This document shows positions 54,590-63,988 of a stretch of DNA of 64,000 nucleotides, piece after piece. Both the position numbers and the translations under genes were made by a program. Origin of the DNA: a bacterium (GTDB taxonomy: Bacteria; Planctomycetota; Planctomycetia; Pirellulales; Pirellulaceae); assembly GCA_030430075.1 (NCBI GenBank), contig JAUIGN010000001.1:124001-188000 (forward strand). The letters run 5' to 3'. Position 1 is the first letter of the stretch. Each line of letters opens with the position of its first letter. The notes beneath the pieces are model-generated. The model saw only the letters and a list, made by a program, of their open reading frames with translations. It was not told where the DNA came from and made no database searches.

Positions 54590-55357
54590 TCACCGCCGGC
54601 GGAGCCAATCGTCCGCCTCATACCGCGTTTTGCGGTACTTTTCGGCGGCGTCCAGTTCGTCCTGCGTGGGCGTGCCGGGAACGATCCGGACCTCCAACCG
54701 GTGGGCGAGCCGATCCGACCAGAGGCCCGCGAGCGAATCGGCCGCGGCGGCATCGGCGGTATCTTGAACGACCCCCGCCAACTCCGGGGCATGCGGCGAC
54801 GTGTGGAGCAGGACGCTGCCGTGTTGCAGGAGCGAATCGCGGCGGCGGCGTTGTGCGGTGCCGGCAATTTTCGGCCCCCCGTCCGCTGCCCGCCCCAGCA
54901 CGACGTCATCGCCGGCCCGCCGCTGAAAGCAAAGAAACGGCTCGGCGGCGGCCGGCCGATCGACGCCGACTCCTTCCCGCACGTCGCCGTACAAGCTGGC
55001 CTCAATCCCCCACTCGGCCAGACTCTCGCAGAGTGTTTCATGAAACAGCCGCACGAGCTGCTGATGGTTGGCGGAGAACCGCTGCGAGATCGGCGTGACG
55101 AAGCTGTACGTCAGCTCGTGGTGGTGGACGATCGCGCCGCCGCCGGTCGATCGTCGAACGACGTCCAAGGCGCGACTTGCCTGATGCCATCGGCGCTCAC
55201 CGTACGACTGAAAATACCCCAGCGACAACGTGGCCGGCGCCCAGGAATAGAACCGGAGTGTCGTCCGACCGGCATGCGCGGAATCCAACAAGGCCTCGTC
55301 GAGGGCCATGTTGTGGCTGCCCGCTGCCGGTGGATCGTGGATCAGTCGGACGTCCAT
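54590..55357 (-). CDS. Lipoate-protein ligase/octanoyltransferase family (LipM-like)
   Basis: The 255-residue protein is of the BPL/LplA/LipB family, which loads octanoate or lipoate on carrier proteins. VVRRSTGGGAIVHHHELTYS is the family signature. Cys143 (in FLCFQRR) stands where the LipM active-site Cys lies, and Lys163 in KIAGTAQRRRRDSLLQHGSV is the conserved Lys; a short insertion (AADGGP) separates them. It overlaps gcvPB by 16 bases and ends the glycine cleavage operon, so GcvH, whose Lys must be lipoylated, is the obvious target. Octanoyltransferase (LipM) is more likely than ATP-dependent ligase because of the Cys, but this needs an alignment. Confidence 0.87.
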   Translation of the reverse strand: MDVRLIHDPPAAGSHNMALDEALLDSAHAGRTTLRFYSWAPATLSLGYFQSYGERRWHQASRALDVVRRSTGGGAIVHHHELTYSFVTPISQRFSANHQQLVRLFHETLCESLAEWGIEASLYGDVREGVGVDRPAAAEPFLCFQRRAGDDVVLGRAADGGPKIAGTAQRRRRDSLLQHGSVLLHTSPHAPELAGVVQDTADAAAADSLAGLWSDRLAHRLEVRIVPGTPTQDELDAAEKYRKTRYEADDWLRRR

Positions 55358-56796
55358 TTCAACACCGGCTGCCGCGCCGCCTGAACCTCATTGGGGCGAC
55401 TGATCGTCGTGGTATGCGGCGCGTCCTGCAACCGGTCTGCCGGCTCGTCGGTAATCCGAAACAACGCTTCGGCAAACGCGTCCAGCGATTCCTTGCTTTC
55501 GGTCTCGGTCGGTTCGATCATCATCGCTTCGGGCACGGTCAAGGGAAAATAGACGGTCGGCGCATGAAAGCCATAGTCCAGCAAACGCTTGGCCAAATGC
55601 ATCGCGGTCACGGACCGGTCCTTCTTCAACTGGCTGGCCGAGGCGACGAATTCGTGCATACACCGGTCGCCGTGCGGGACCGGCAGAATATGCTTGACGC
55701 GACTCAGCAGGTAGTTGGCGTTGAGAACGGCGTTTTCGGAGACCTGCCGCAATCCAGCGGGACCGTGGGTCAGGATGTAGCAGTACGCCCGAACCAGCAC
55801 GCCGACGTTCCCGAAGAAGCTGCGGACGCGGCCGATCGACTTTTCGCGGTCCCACTCTAATTCGTAACGTCCTTCGCGGCAGGCGACGACCGGCGACGGG
55901 AGATACGGCTCGAGTTTCGCGGCAACGCAGATCGGGCCAGCCCCGGGCCCTCCCCCACCGTGCGGCCCGCTAAACGTCTTGTGCGGATTGAAATGCATCA
56001 TATCCGCCCCAAAGTCGCCGGGCCGCGTGATTCCCATGATGGCATTCATGTTGGCCCCATCCAGATAGATCAGGCCGCCCTGCTTGTGCACCAGGTCGGC
56101 AATCTGGCCGACCTGGTCGTCAAAAATTCCCAGCGTGTTGGGGTTGGTGATCATGAAGACCGCCACCTGGTCGTCCAACTTGCTCCGCAAGTCGTCCATG
56201 TCGACCAGGCCGTTGGCGGCGCTCTTCACCGTTACGGTCTGGAAACCGGCCATTGCGGCGCTTGCCGGGTTCGTCCCGTGCGCACTGTCCGGGGTGAGCA
56301 CCTTGGTGCGAACTTCTCCTAACTCTTTGAAATGGGCCGCGGCCACCATCAGGGCGGTCAGCTCGCCGTGCGCCCCCGCGGCCGGTTGCAGCGAGACCGC
56401 GGGCAACCCCGAAATCTCTCCCAGCATCTGTTGCAACTGGTAGAGCAATTCGAGCATCCCTTGCAGGGTCTCTTCCGGCTGATAGGGATGCAGGGAAACG
56501 ATCCCCGGCAGGGACGCCAGCCGCTCGTTTCGCTTGGGGTTGTACTTCATCGTGCACGAACCGAGCGGATAGTAGTGCGTGTCGACCGACATGTTCAGCG
56601 TCGACAGGTTCGTAAAATGCCGGACCACATCAGGCTCGGCCAACTCCGGCAGCGGGGGTGGAGATTCCGCCACCGCAGCCGCCGGCAAGAGCGCCTCGAC
56701 CGGCTGTTCGGGCACATCGCAAGCCGGCAAGCGGGCGCCGCGGCGGCCCGGCTGAGACAATTCGAAGAGTAATTTGGTGGCCAGTGTGTTCCGCAT
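55342..56796 (-). CDS. gcvPB: Glycine dehydrogenase (decarboxylating) subunit 2
   Basis: This is the PLP-carrying half of the split P protein, which decarboxylates glycine and passes the aminomethyl group to lipoyl-GcvH. It has 484 residues. THYYPLGSCTMKYNPKRNER and LLYQLQQMLGEISGLPAVSL are family blocks; the cofactor Lys273 lies in MMHFNPHKTFSGPHGGGGPG. The N-terminal 50 residues contain a Pro/Ala-rich insertion (PVEALLPAAAVAESPPPLPE). It starts 3 bases after the gcvPA stop. Confidence 0.95.
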   Translation of the reverse strand: MRNTLATKLLFELSQPGRRGARLPACDVPEQPVEALLPAAAVAESPPPLPELAEPDVVRHFTNLSTLNMSVDTHYYPLGSCTMKYNPKRNERLASLPGIVSLHPYQPEETLQGMLELLYQLQQMLGEISGLPAVSLQPAAGAHGELTALMVAAAHFKELGEVRTKVLTPDSAHGTNPASAAMAGFQTVTVKSAANGLVDMDDLRSKLDDQVAVFMITNPNTLGIFDDQVGQIADLVHKQGGLIYLDGANMNAIMGITRPGDFGADMMHFNPHKTFSGPHGGGGPGAGPICVAAKLEPYLPSPVVACREGRYELEWDREKSIGRVRSFFGNVGVLVRAYCYILTHGPAGLRQVSENAVLNANYLLSRVKHILPVPHGDRCMHEFVASASQLKKDRSVTAMHLAKRLLDYGFHAPTVYFPLTVPEAMMIEPTETESKESLDAFAEALFRITDEPADRLQDAPHTTTISRPNEVQAARQPVLKWTSD

Positions 56797-56799
56797 GAT

Positions 56800-58176
56800 T
56801 CAACCTGAAATCGGCGCGACCGGGCTGGTCGTGGCCGCCTTGGTAAAACAATCAGCCAGCGCATCAATCTCGCGCTTGGTCCGCTTCTCTGTCACGCTCA
56901 CCAACAAACAGTCATCCAATTCGGGGTACCAACGCCCCAGGGAAACGCCGGCCAGGATCTGGGCATCGAGGGCGGTCGAAATTACCTCGTCGACCATCCC
57001 TTCGCGGTCACGAATGACGAATTCCTTGAACGTGGGTCGAGCAAATGCCAATTCAAAGCGTTCGTCCGCCGTGATCTGCTCGATCGCATAGCGGGATTTC
57101 TGCAGACAGAGATTGGCCGTCTCCCGGAGACCTTGCGGTCCGAGGGTCGCCAGGTAGATCGCCGCACGGAGAGCAAACAAGCCCTGATTCGTACAGATGT
57201 TACTCGTCGATTTCTCGCGCCGAATATGCTGCTCACGCGTCTGCAGCGTCAGCACCCAGCAGCGGCGGTCGTGCCGGTCGACGGTCTGTCCGGCAATCCG
57301 GCCGGGCAGGCGACGGACGAACTTTTCGCGGCAGGCCATGATCCCCAGGTACGGGCCCCCATATTGCATCGGCGTGCCCAGCGACTGCCCTTCCGCGATC
57401 ACCACGTCGGCCCCCAAGTCGCCGGGCCGCTTCAACAGGCCAAGGCTGATGGGGTCGACGGCCAGCGCCAACAACGCACCTTGATCGTGGGCGATCTTGG
57501 CAACGGCTTCCACATCTTCCAAGGCGCCGAAGAAGTTGGGATGCTGGAGCAGGACACAGGCGGTCTGGTCGTCAACCGCCGCTGCCAGTTCCTCCAGACA
57601 GACCGCGCCGTCGGCGGCCCCCACCGTGACCAGTTCCGCATCCAACTGGGCAAAATAGGTGGCGATAATCTCGCGATACTCGGGGTGCACACTGCCGACG
57701 GTGACCACCTTGGCGGGCCGCTTGGTGACGCTCATGCATAACAGGACCGCCTCCACCGCCGCGCTGCCGCCGTCATAGAGGCTGGCGTTCGAGACGTCCA
57801 TTCCGGTCAACTGGCAGATCAATGTCTGGTATTCAAACGTTGCCTGCAGGTTGCCCTGGCTGACCTCCGGCTGGTAGGGCGTGTACGACGTAAAAAACTC
57901 ACCCCGCGATGCGATCGCATCCACCACCGCGGGCACGAAGTGGTCGTAGCTGCCGCCCCCGAGAAAGCAGACGCGTTCGCCTGCCGGCAGGTTTCGACCT
58001 GCCAGCCGTGACATATGCTGCTGTAGCTCGATCTCGCTCAGCGCCTCCGGTAAGTCCAGTGGCCGGCCGAGCCGCAGGGAGTCGGGAATCGCCGAAAACA
58101 GTTCGTCGACCGACGCCGCTCCGATCGCCTTCAGCATCTCCCGTTGTTCGTCTTCGGTGTTAAACGTGTACGCCAT
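56800..58176 (-). CDS. gcvPA: Glycine dehydrogenase (decarboxylating) subunit 1
   Basis: This is the partner half of the split P protein, 458 residues. The N-terminus MAYTFNTEDEQREMLKAIGA and the blocks FTSYTPYQPEVSQGNLQATF, MDVSNASLYDGGSAAVEAVL and GQSLGTPMQYGGPYLGIMAC are typical. The ATG at 58176 is preferred; an in-frame TTG at 58185 is less likely. It lies between gcvH (124 bases upstream) and gcvPB. Confidence 0.95.
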   Translation of the reverse strand: MAYTFNTEDEQREMLKAIGAASVDELFSAIPDSLRLGRPLDLPEALSEIELQQHMSRLAGRNLPAGERVCFLGGGSYDHFVPAVVDAIASRGEFFTSYTPYQPEVSQGNLQATFEYQTLICQLTGMDVSNASLYDGGSAAVEAVLLCMSVTKRPAKVVTVGSVHPEYREIIATYFAQLDAELVTVGAADGAVCLEELAAAVDDQTACVLLQHPNFFGALEDVEAVAKIAHDQGALLALAVDPISLGLLKRPGDLGADVVIAEGQSLGTPMQYGGPYLGIMACREKFVRRLPGRIAGQTVDRHDRRCWVLTLQTREQHIRREKSTSNICTNQGLFALRAAIYLATLGPQGLRETANLCLQKSRYAIEQITADERFELAFARPTFKEFVIRDREGMVDEVISTALDAQILAGVSLGRWYPELDDCLLVSVTEKRTKREIDALADCFTKAATTSPVAPISG

Positions 58177-58300
58177 AATTGACAACCCAGGAAGGGAAGA
58201 AAACCGAGTTCGAGCAGGTGCATCGAGGAATCACGGCCAACCCGCAGCAACGACCACCGGCGTGTCGGTCGGTCATCCCGGGTTGCCCGCCGCCGACCGT

Positions 58301-58711
58301 CTATCCGTCCTCAGCACACTGCTTCTGATAAGAAGCGTAATCCAACAAGTTGGCGAGGCCGGCATCATCGGAAACCTTGATCTTGACCAACCATCCGGCA
58401 CCGAAGGGCGCCTGTCCCAGCAACTCAAGTTCGTCCGGGACCTTGTCGTTGACCGCAATCACTTCGCCGGCAACCGGACTATAGAGAGGACTGACGGCTT
58501 TCACAGACTCGACCTCGCCGAACTCCTGTTGCGCTTCGACCTGCGTCCCCACGGCCGGCAACTCCATGAACACCAGGTCGGTCAGTTGTTCGACGGCGAA
58601 CGCCGAAATGCCGACGGTCGCCACTTTCGCTCCGTCTTCCTCTGACAACCGGACCCACTCATGGGTTTCCGCGAACAACAGATCTTCGGGATTGAATTCA
58701 TTCGAAGCCAC
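58301..58711 (-). CDS. gcvH: Glycine cleavage system H protein
   Basis: GcvH is the lipoyl shuttle of the glycine cleavage system. The lipoylated Lys71 lies in GEVESVKAVSPLYSPVAGEV, and THEWVRLSEEDGAKVATVGI is the N-terminal signature. The GTG at 58711 is chosen because AAAGGATGAGG lies just upstream and the length (136 residues) is near the norm; another GTG at 58735 is in frame. gcvT is 90 bases upstream. Confidence 0.95.
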   Translation of the reverse strand: MASNEFNPEDLLFAETHEWVRLSEEDGAKVATVGISAFAVEQLTDLVFMELPAVGTQVEAQQEFGEVESVKAVSPLYSPVAGEVIAVNDKVPDELELLGQAPFGAGWLVKIKVSDDAGLANLLDYASYQKQCAEDG

Positions 58712-58801
58712 AGCCTCATCCTTTCTAAGAGCCACAAATCCGAGCCCACGACCCGCGAACCTTTGTCCGAGCCTCGCCGGACGTCCGCCCGCGCGAGGTC
58801 G

Positions 58802-59917
58802 TCACTTGGGGCGCTGATAGAACGGCAGGGTCACGACGCGGGCGGGTACCGCCTGGCCGCGGACCGCCACCGTCAATTCGGTTCCAATCTCAGCGACGTC
58901 TGATCGAACATACGCCATTGCGATCGGTCGCTCAAGGGTCGGTGAAAACGTCCCGCTGGTCACCTTGCCGACGGTGACGCCGCTCGCCAAGACCTCGTAA
59001 CCCTCACGAGCCACCCGCCTTCCCTCGATCTCCAGTCCCACGCGACGCGGCCGATCCTGAGCGTCGCACATTGCGGCCAGTGCATCGCGTCCGATGAACT
59101 GCCGGTCCTTGGTCTGCACGGCAAACCCCAGCCCCGCCTGGTACGGGTCAATCTCTTCTGACAGCTCGTGACCGTAGAGGGGCATGCCGGCTTCCAGCCG
59201 CAAGGTGTCGCGAGCACCTAGTCCGGCGGGCTGCAATCCTCGCGCAGCCCCCTCGTCAACCAACCGTTCCCAGATCTGGCGAGCCGTGTCCGCAGGCACG
59301 ATCAGCTCGCCGCCATCTTCACCCGTGTATCCCGTTCGACTGACGAGGCCGCTGGCGCCACCGATGGTTGCAACTGCAGCCGAATAATATTTCATGCTCG
59401 ACACCGGAGGTTCCACAAGGGACGCCATCAGCTCGACTGCCTGCGGCCCCTGAACAGCAATCATCGCGGTCGCTGCAGTTCGATCCTCCACCTGCACATC
59501 GTCATCCGCCCGGCGGTGGCGCTCAATCCAGGCAACAATCTTCGCCCGATTGCTGGCGTTGACGACCAGCAGGAAGGTCGGTCGGCCCGCAGATTCACCG
59601 ACGCGGTACACCAGAACGTCGTCTAAGATCCCACCTGCCTCGTTGACCACGAGCGAATAACGGACCATCCCTTCCTGCAGGCCCACCACACGCCGGGTCA
59701 GCAGGCGGTCCAGAAACGGGCCGGCATCCGGTCCGGCAAACTCCAACCGGCCCATATGAGAGATGTCAAACAACCCGATCCCGCCGCGCGTCGCCCGGTG
59801 TTCGCTGACGATCGACGAATACTGCACCGGCATCGACCAGCCGGCAAAGTCGACCATGCGGCCACCCTGTTCAACGTGCCAGGAGTGGAGGGGCGTGTTC
59901 AACAGGGAGTCGGTCAT
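58802..59917 (-). CDS. gcvT: Aminomethyltransferase (glycine cleavage T protein)
   Basis: GcvT transfers the one-carbon unit from lipoyl-GcvH to tetrahydrofolate and frees ammonia. The 371-residue protein has MVDFAGWSMPVQYSSIVSEH, GLFDISHMGRLEFAGPDA, RTGYTGEDGGELIVPADTA and LGARDTLRLEAGMPLYGHEL, which contain the folate-site Asp and the conserved Arg/Tyr residues. The frame is open to 60040, but the ATG at 59917 gives the standard N-terminus. It is the first gene of the operon gcvT-gcvH-gcvPA-gcvPB-lipM-like. No glycine riboswitch could be seen upstream. Confidence 0.95.
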   Translation of the reverse strand: MTDSLLNTPLHSWHVEQGGRMVDFAGWSMPVQYSSIVSEHRATRGGIGLFDISHMGRLEFAGPDAGPFLDRLLTRRVVGLQEGMVRYSLVVNEAGGILDDVLVYRVGESAGRPTFLLVVNASNRAKIVAWIERHRRADDDVQVEDRTAATAMIAVQGPQAVELMASLVEPPVSSMKYYSAAVATIGGASGLVSRTGYTGEDGGELIVPADTARQIWERLVDEGAARGLQPAGLGARDTLRLEAGMPLYGHELSEEIDPYQAGLGFAVQTKDRQFIGRDALAAMCDAQDRPRRVGLEIEGRRVAREGYEVLASGVTVGKVTSGTFSPTLERPIAMAYVRSDVAEIGTELTVAVRGQAVPARVVTLPFYQRPK

Positions 59918-60295
59918 GGCAAGCGATGCGGTTCGGAGTTGGTCGTACCCGGTCGAGCGGAGATCGAGCGAACCGCCCCTGAGGTGCGAGGTTATTCTAG
60001 CTGAATAAGGCGTCACGAACAGATGGCCGGCAGCTCGCACCCGCCAACCATAATTGCGAAAATCGTTCGAGTCGCACAGGCAAGATTTCGCAAAGCGGTT
60101 GCCTCGCTGCTAGAATGCCAGAGTTTAGAAATTGCCCTCACCTGCGGACGCATGGCGAAAGCGAGGCGGAGACGCGGTTGCCCACCTCCGCGCCGCCTCC
60201 ATCGCTTGAGGCGCGGCGTCGAGCCCGTTGGTCGCCCGACGAATCCGGACATGCCCCCACATTTCCACACGCCACAACTTCGGGAGAATTCGCCG
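59918..60295. other. Divergent intergenic region, gcvT / triple-repeat protein
   Basis: These 378 bases contain the divergent promoters by necessity. An AT-richer part lies at about 59990-60070. No RNA gene, riboswitch or supported reading frame was found. Confidence 0.45.
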
Positions 60296-61480
60296 ATGAA
60301 ATCGTCGAAGCTAACTTCAGAATTCAACGACGTCCGTTCCGTGCTTGAGGTGCGTGGACAGTGCGAACAACCAAGAAACACGTTCCCCGCCCCGGTACTC
60401 GGCCGATTTGGTTGCGTTCGCCTGGCGTTGGCGTGCGCCGCCATCGTACTTGCCGGCCACTCCCCGCTTTGCGGTCAGGACGACTTGCCCGAGTCGTCGT
60501 CGACGGTTGTGGCGGTTCCTCGGGAACTGCAACAGTTTAGCGGGATGATGATCGGTAAGCTCGTCCAACGCGACATCGAGCGTGGCGACTTCACCGTGAC
60601 GGTCGATTATGTGGCGCGGGTCTGGCGCAACAACAAGGCCGCCAATCCGCGGTCCGCAGTCGGCAAGACGTTTCGCGTTGAAGGCGTCACCGGCAAATGG
60701 CTCGACCAACTCCTGTTGATTCGGCCGGGTGAATCGATCGAATTCGAAGCCCAACATCGCGAAGGGGATGCGTTCAGATTTCCCGGAGAATGGCTGAAGA
60801 AGGTCGCGCCGTACGATCCGGCCCAGCATCCCGTTCCGCCCGCCGGCTTCCGTGGCTTTTCGGGTCTGGTGATCGGCACGATCGACGAGAAGCGGCTGGA
60901 AAGCCGCGAGCTGGTGCTCACGGTCCAGGAGATCAAGCAGACCTTTGCGAAGAACCGGGCCAAGGCCCCCAACGACGTCCAGGGCAAGAAAATCGTGTTG
61001 GCCGGGTTTTGGGCCCAGATGAGCAAGCCATTCGATCCGCTCAAGGAAGGGGACACCATCGAAGTGGGTGTCAATCATCGCGTCCCGCAAAGCGATCATT
61101 TTTCGGTCGTCGAACATGCCAGGAAGGTTCGCAGCGCCGACACCCCGGACGCAGAGTCACTCGGTAAACGATCCGGCGGCCCCATCCCGGCCGGGATGCG
61201 TGGCTTTCGCGGGATCCTGCGGGGAACCCTCGTCAGCCGAGACGTCGAAAAGGGAACGCTCAAGATCCGCGCCGACAAGGCAACGCGTGTGTGGCGGCGA
61301 AACGAGGCCAGCGATCTGGCCAGTTGCCGCGGGAAGACCTTTCTGGTCACCGGAATTGCCGGCAAGTGGCTTGATGTCCTGTTGACGCTGAAGGCGGGCG
61401 ATACCATCGACGTGGAAGCGTTCCACAACGGTCAGGACCATCTGGACTTCGTCAAAGAGTATCTCCAGAAAGTCGAGTAG
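60296..61480 (+). CDS. Secreted protein with three tandem copies of an unrecognised domain
   Basis: The 394-residue protein has an N-terminal hydrophobic segment (about 42-54, LALACAAIVLAGH) ending in a likely signal cleavage near residue 60, then three homologous units of about 95 residues (76-170, 183-277, 298-394). Each unit starts F(S/R)G(M/L/I) plus a hydrophobic pair and G, contains RVWRNN or RVWRRN (1 and 3), then GKTF.V.G..GKWLD.LL (1 and 3) or GKKIVLAGFWAQMSKPFDPL (2), a turn with GD/GE-(S/T)I(E/D), and ends in (K/R)KV or QKV. Copies 1 and 3 are closest. The pattern suggests small beta-barrel-like domains. No catalytic motif is visible. GGGAG precedes the ATG at 60296; the upstream open frame is ignored. 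Confidence 0.8.
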   Translation: MKSSKLTSEFNDVRSVLEVRGQCEQPRNTFPAPVLGRFGCVRLALACAAIVLAGHSPLCGQDDLPESSSTVVAVPRELQQFSGMMIGKLVQRDIERGDFTVTVDYVARVWRNNKAANPRSAVGKTFRVEGVTGKWLDQLLLIRPGESIEFEAQHREGDAFRFPGEWLKKVAPYDPAQHPVPPAGFRGFSGLVIGTIDEKRLESRELVLTVQEIKQTFAKNRAKAPNDVQGKKIVLAGFWAQMSKPFDPLKEGDTIEVGVNHRVPQSDHFSVVEHARKVRSADTPDAESLGKRSGGPIPAGMRGFRGILRGTLVSRDVEKGTLKIRADKATRVWRRNEASDLASCRGKTFLVTGIAGKWLDVLLTLKAGDTIDVEAFHNGQDHLDFVKEYLQKVE

Positions 61481-61549
61481 ATCGTGCAGGCTGGCTGGCT
61501 GGCTGGTTGGCAGGTCAACTTGCCGCACTGCGGAGGAGAGACGTCACGC

Positions 61550-63988
61550 ATGCGAGAATGGTCATCACGGCCGCTTTGCCTCATCGTCTTGCTCTCCCTG
61601 CCGGGAACGCTGGGCGTCGTTGCCTCGGCGGCTGACGACGAGGCGGCGAATACGATCGTCGAACGATTTGCCGCTGCAAATGCCGAACAGGCCGTCCCCG
61701 ACTTTCAGCGGCATGTGATGCCGCTGATCGGCCAACTGGGTTGTAACGGGCGGCAATGCCACGGCTCATTTCAGGGCCGCGGCGGGCTTCAGCTCTCCCT
61801 CTTCGGCTACGATTTTTCCCAGGACCACGAGGCGCTGACCGGACCCAGTGACTCGGAGTCGGGACGGCGGATCAATCCCCGGGAACCGGCCGAAAGCTTG
61901 CTGCTGCGCAAGGCCACGGCCGCCGTCGACCACGAAGGGGGCCGACGTGTTGAACCCGGCTCCTGGCAGTATCACGTGCTGCGGCGGTGGATCGCGTTGG
62001 GGGGCAAGGGCCCGCAGTCCACGTCCACCTTAGACCGACTGGAGGTCGCCCCGGCCGTGTTAACGTGGCCAACACAGGGCCCTCCCCGGTCGCTGCAGGT
62101 CACGGCGGTCTGGTCCGATGGAACACGTGAGGTCGTGACCGCGTTGGCTCGTGCGCGGAGCAATGATGACGCCGTGGCGGCCGTTCAGGCGGGTCGCGGT
62201 ACGGTCGAACCGGTCGGCTTCGGCGACACCCACGTCGTCTTCTTCTACGACAACGGGATCACCGCGGTGCCGATCAGGGTTGCGGATCCGAATCGACCCG
62301 TCCTGCCTTGGCCCGACGATCCGATCGGTACCCCGATCGATGACCGCGTCCACGCGCAGTTGCGTGATCTGGGGATCGTTCCGTCGCCCGTCTGCGACGA
62401 TAGTGAATTCCTACGACGCGCCAGCATCGACCTGACAGGGACATTGCCGGAACCGCAGGAAGTTCGCCGGTTCCTTGCGGATTCCGACCCCGGGAAAAGG
62501 ATTCGGAAGATTGAGGAGTTGCTGGAGCGCCCCGCATTTGCTGCCTGGTGGGCCACCAAGCTCTGTGACTTCACCGGCTGCAATCCTGCGCAGCAAGCCG
62601 AGCTTGGGCAGCGAACAGCCCAGCAATGGTATCTGTGGATGGTGCGGAGGTTGCAGGAAAAGACACCGTACGACAAGATCGTCGCCGGGATCCTGCTGGC
62701 GACCAGCCGCGAATCGGACCAATCGTACGGCGACTACGCGGCCGAAGTCTCAGCTTACTTCCGCGACGAGCAACCCGCGGACTTTTCGTCCCGCGAGTTG
62801 ATGCCCCATTATTGGAGCCGGCGGAATCTGGAAGATCCCGAGTCCAAGGGACTGGCGGTCGCCCACAGCTTTCTGGGGATTCGCTTGCAGTGTGCCCAGT
62901 GCCACAAACATCCGTGGGACCAGTGGACGCAAGAGGACTTTCGGCAGTTCAGCCGGTTCTTTGCACCTGTCAAGTTTGGCGTGTCCCCCGAGTCGCGTGA
63001 GCCGTATGGGCAATTAGCCCAACAGATCGGCCTGCGGGTGCGGGGAGAAAACGGCGCGGCCGTTCGCGATGAGCACCTGGTGCGAGCCCGCAAGGGGGAC
63101 GTCATCCCGTGGCGAGAAGTTTACCTGCAGCCGCCCGAACGCGAGCAGCAGCTCGAATTACTCCGAAGCGGAAAGGTCACCATCAAGGCCGGTGGCGACC
63201 CGCGCCGTGAACTGATGGACTGGTTGCGCACGCCCGACAACCCGTGGTTCGCTCGAACGATCGTCAATCGCGTGTGGGCAAGCTGTTTTCATGCGGGGAT
63301 CGTCAATCCACCCGATGACCTCAACCCGGCCAACCCACCGTCGAACCCGGAACTGCTGGATTGGTTGGCGAACCAGTTCGTGGCACACAATTATGATTTG
63401 CAGTGGCTGCTCCGCGAAATCACCCGTTCGGCGACCTGGCAGCGAAGTGCCCGCTCCAATGCAACCAATCAGAACGATCGGCGGCACTTCAGCCGAGCGA
63501 TCCCGAGACGGCTGCCGGCCGAAGTCGTGTACGACGGCATCAAGCAAGCCGTCTGCGGCAGCGATCAACATCGCAACGTGCGAGAGGACTTAACCCGCCG
63601 CGCCGTGGGACACCTGTCGATGCGGATGGCCGGGACCTACGCCATGCACGTCTTCGGAAAACCTCAACGGTCCGGCGCCTGCGACTGTGAACGGGTCAAC
63701 GAGCCGTCGTTGCTGCAGGCAATCTTTCTACAAAACGACCCGCTGGTCTATCTGCTGTTGGAAGAAAGCCAGTGGCTTGACGAGATTGGCCGGCACACTG
63801 CGGCTGATGAGCAGCAGTTGCGAGCCTGGATCGACGAAGCGTGGCTGAGGTTTGTCGCCCGCCCTCCCCGCTCGCCCGAGATCGAACGCGCCCTGGCACA
63901 TTTGCAACAGGCCGCAAGCCCCCGCGAGGGCATGGAGGATTTGCTTTGGAGCCTGCTCAACACCCGCGAGTTCGTGTTAAACCATTGA
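61550..63988 (+). CDS. Exported DUF1549/DUF1553 protein with cytochrome-like motif
   Basis: The 812-residue protein starts with a signal peptide (MREWSSRPLCLIVLLSLPGT to ASA). The first domain has Cys65-x4-Cys70-His71 in GCNGRQCHGSFQGRGGLQLS, as usual for the planctomycete cytochrome-like domain of this family, then a domain with an Ig-like look. DUF1549 follows (DDRVHAQLRDLGIVPSP, FLRRASIDLTGTLPEPQEVR, LLERPAFAAWWATKLCDFTG) with a true CxxCH in QCAQCHKHPWDQW, and DUF1553 closes it (WFARTIVNRVWASCFHAGIV, DLQWLLREITRSATWQRS). Such proteins are typical of planctomycetes and often followed by a DUF1501 gene, which would lie beyond the window edge. Its biochemical role is unknown. GGAGGAGAG precedes the ATG. 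Confidence 0.9.
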   Translation: MREWSSRPLCLIVLLSLPGTLGVVASAADDEAANTIVERFAAANAEQAVPDFQRHVMPLIGQLGCNGRQCHGSFQGRGGLQLSLFGYDFSQDHEALTGPSDSESGRRINPREPAESLLLRKATAAVDHEGGRRVEPGSWQYHVLRRWIALGGKGPQSTSTLDRLEVAPAVLTWPTQGPPRSLQVTAVWSDGTREVVTALARARSNDDAVAAVQAGRGTVEPVGFGDTHVVFFYDNGITAVPIRVADPNRPVLPWPDDPIGTPIDDRVHAQLRDLGIVPSPVCDDSEFLRRASIDLTGTLPEPQEVRRFLADSDPGKRIRKIEELLERPAFAAWWATKLCDFTGCNPAQQAELGQRTAQQWYLWMVRRLQEKTPYDKIVAGILLATSRESDQSYGDYAAEVSAYFRDEQPADFSSRELMPHYWSRRNLEDPESKGLAVAHSFLGIRLQCAQCHKHPWDQWTQEDFRQFSRFFAPVKFGVSPESREPYGQLAQQIGLRVRGENGAAVRDEHLVRARKGDVIPWREVYLQPPEREQQLELLRSGKVTIKAGGDPRRELMDWLRTPDNPWFARTIVNRVWASCFHAGIVNPPDDLNPANPPSNPELLDWLANQFVAHNYDLQWLLREITRSATWQRSARSNATNQNDRRHFSRAIPRRLPAEVVYDGIKQAVCGSDQHRNVREDLTRRAVGHLSMRMAGTYAMHVFGKPQRSGACDCERVNEPSLLQAIFLQNDPLVYLLLEESQWLDEIGRHTAADEQQLRAWIDEAWLRFVARPPRSPEIERALAHLQQAASPREGMEDLLWSLLNTREFVLNH

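Noticed and set aside
59918..60295. Glycine riboswitch before gcvT
   Set aside because: The paired glycine aptamer signatures are not seen on the minus strand.
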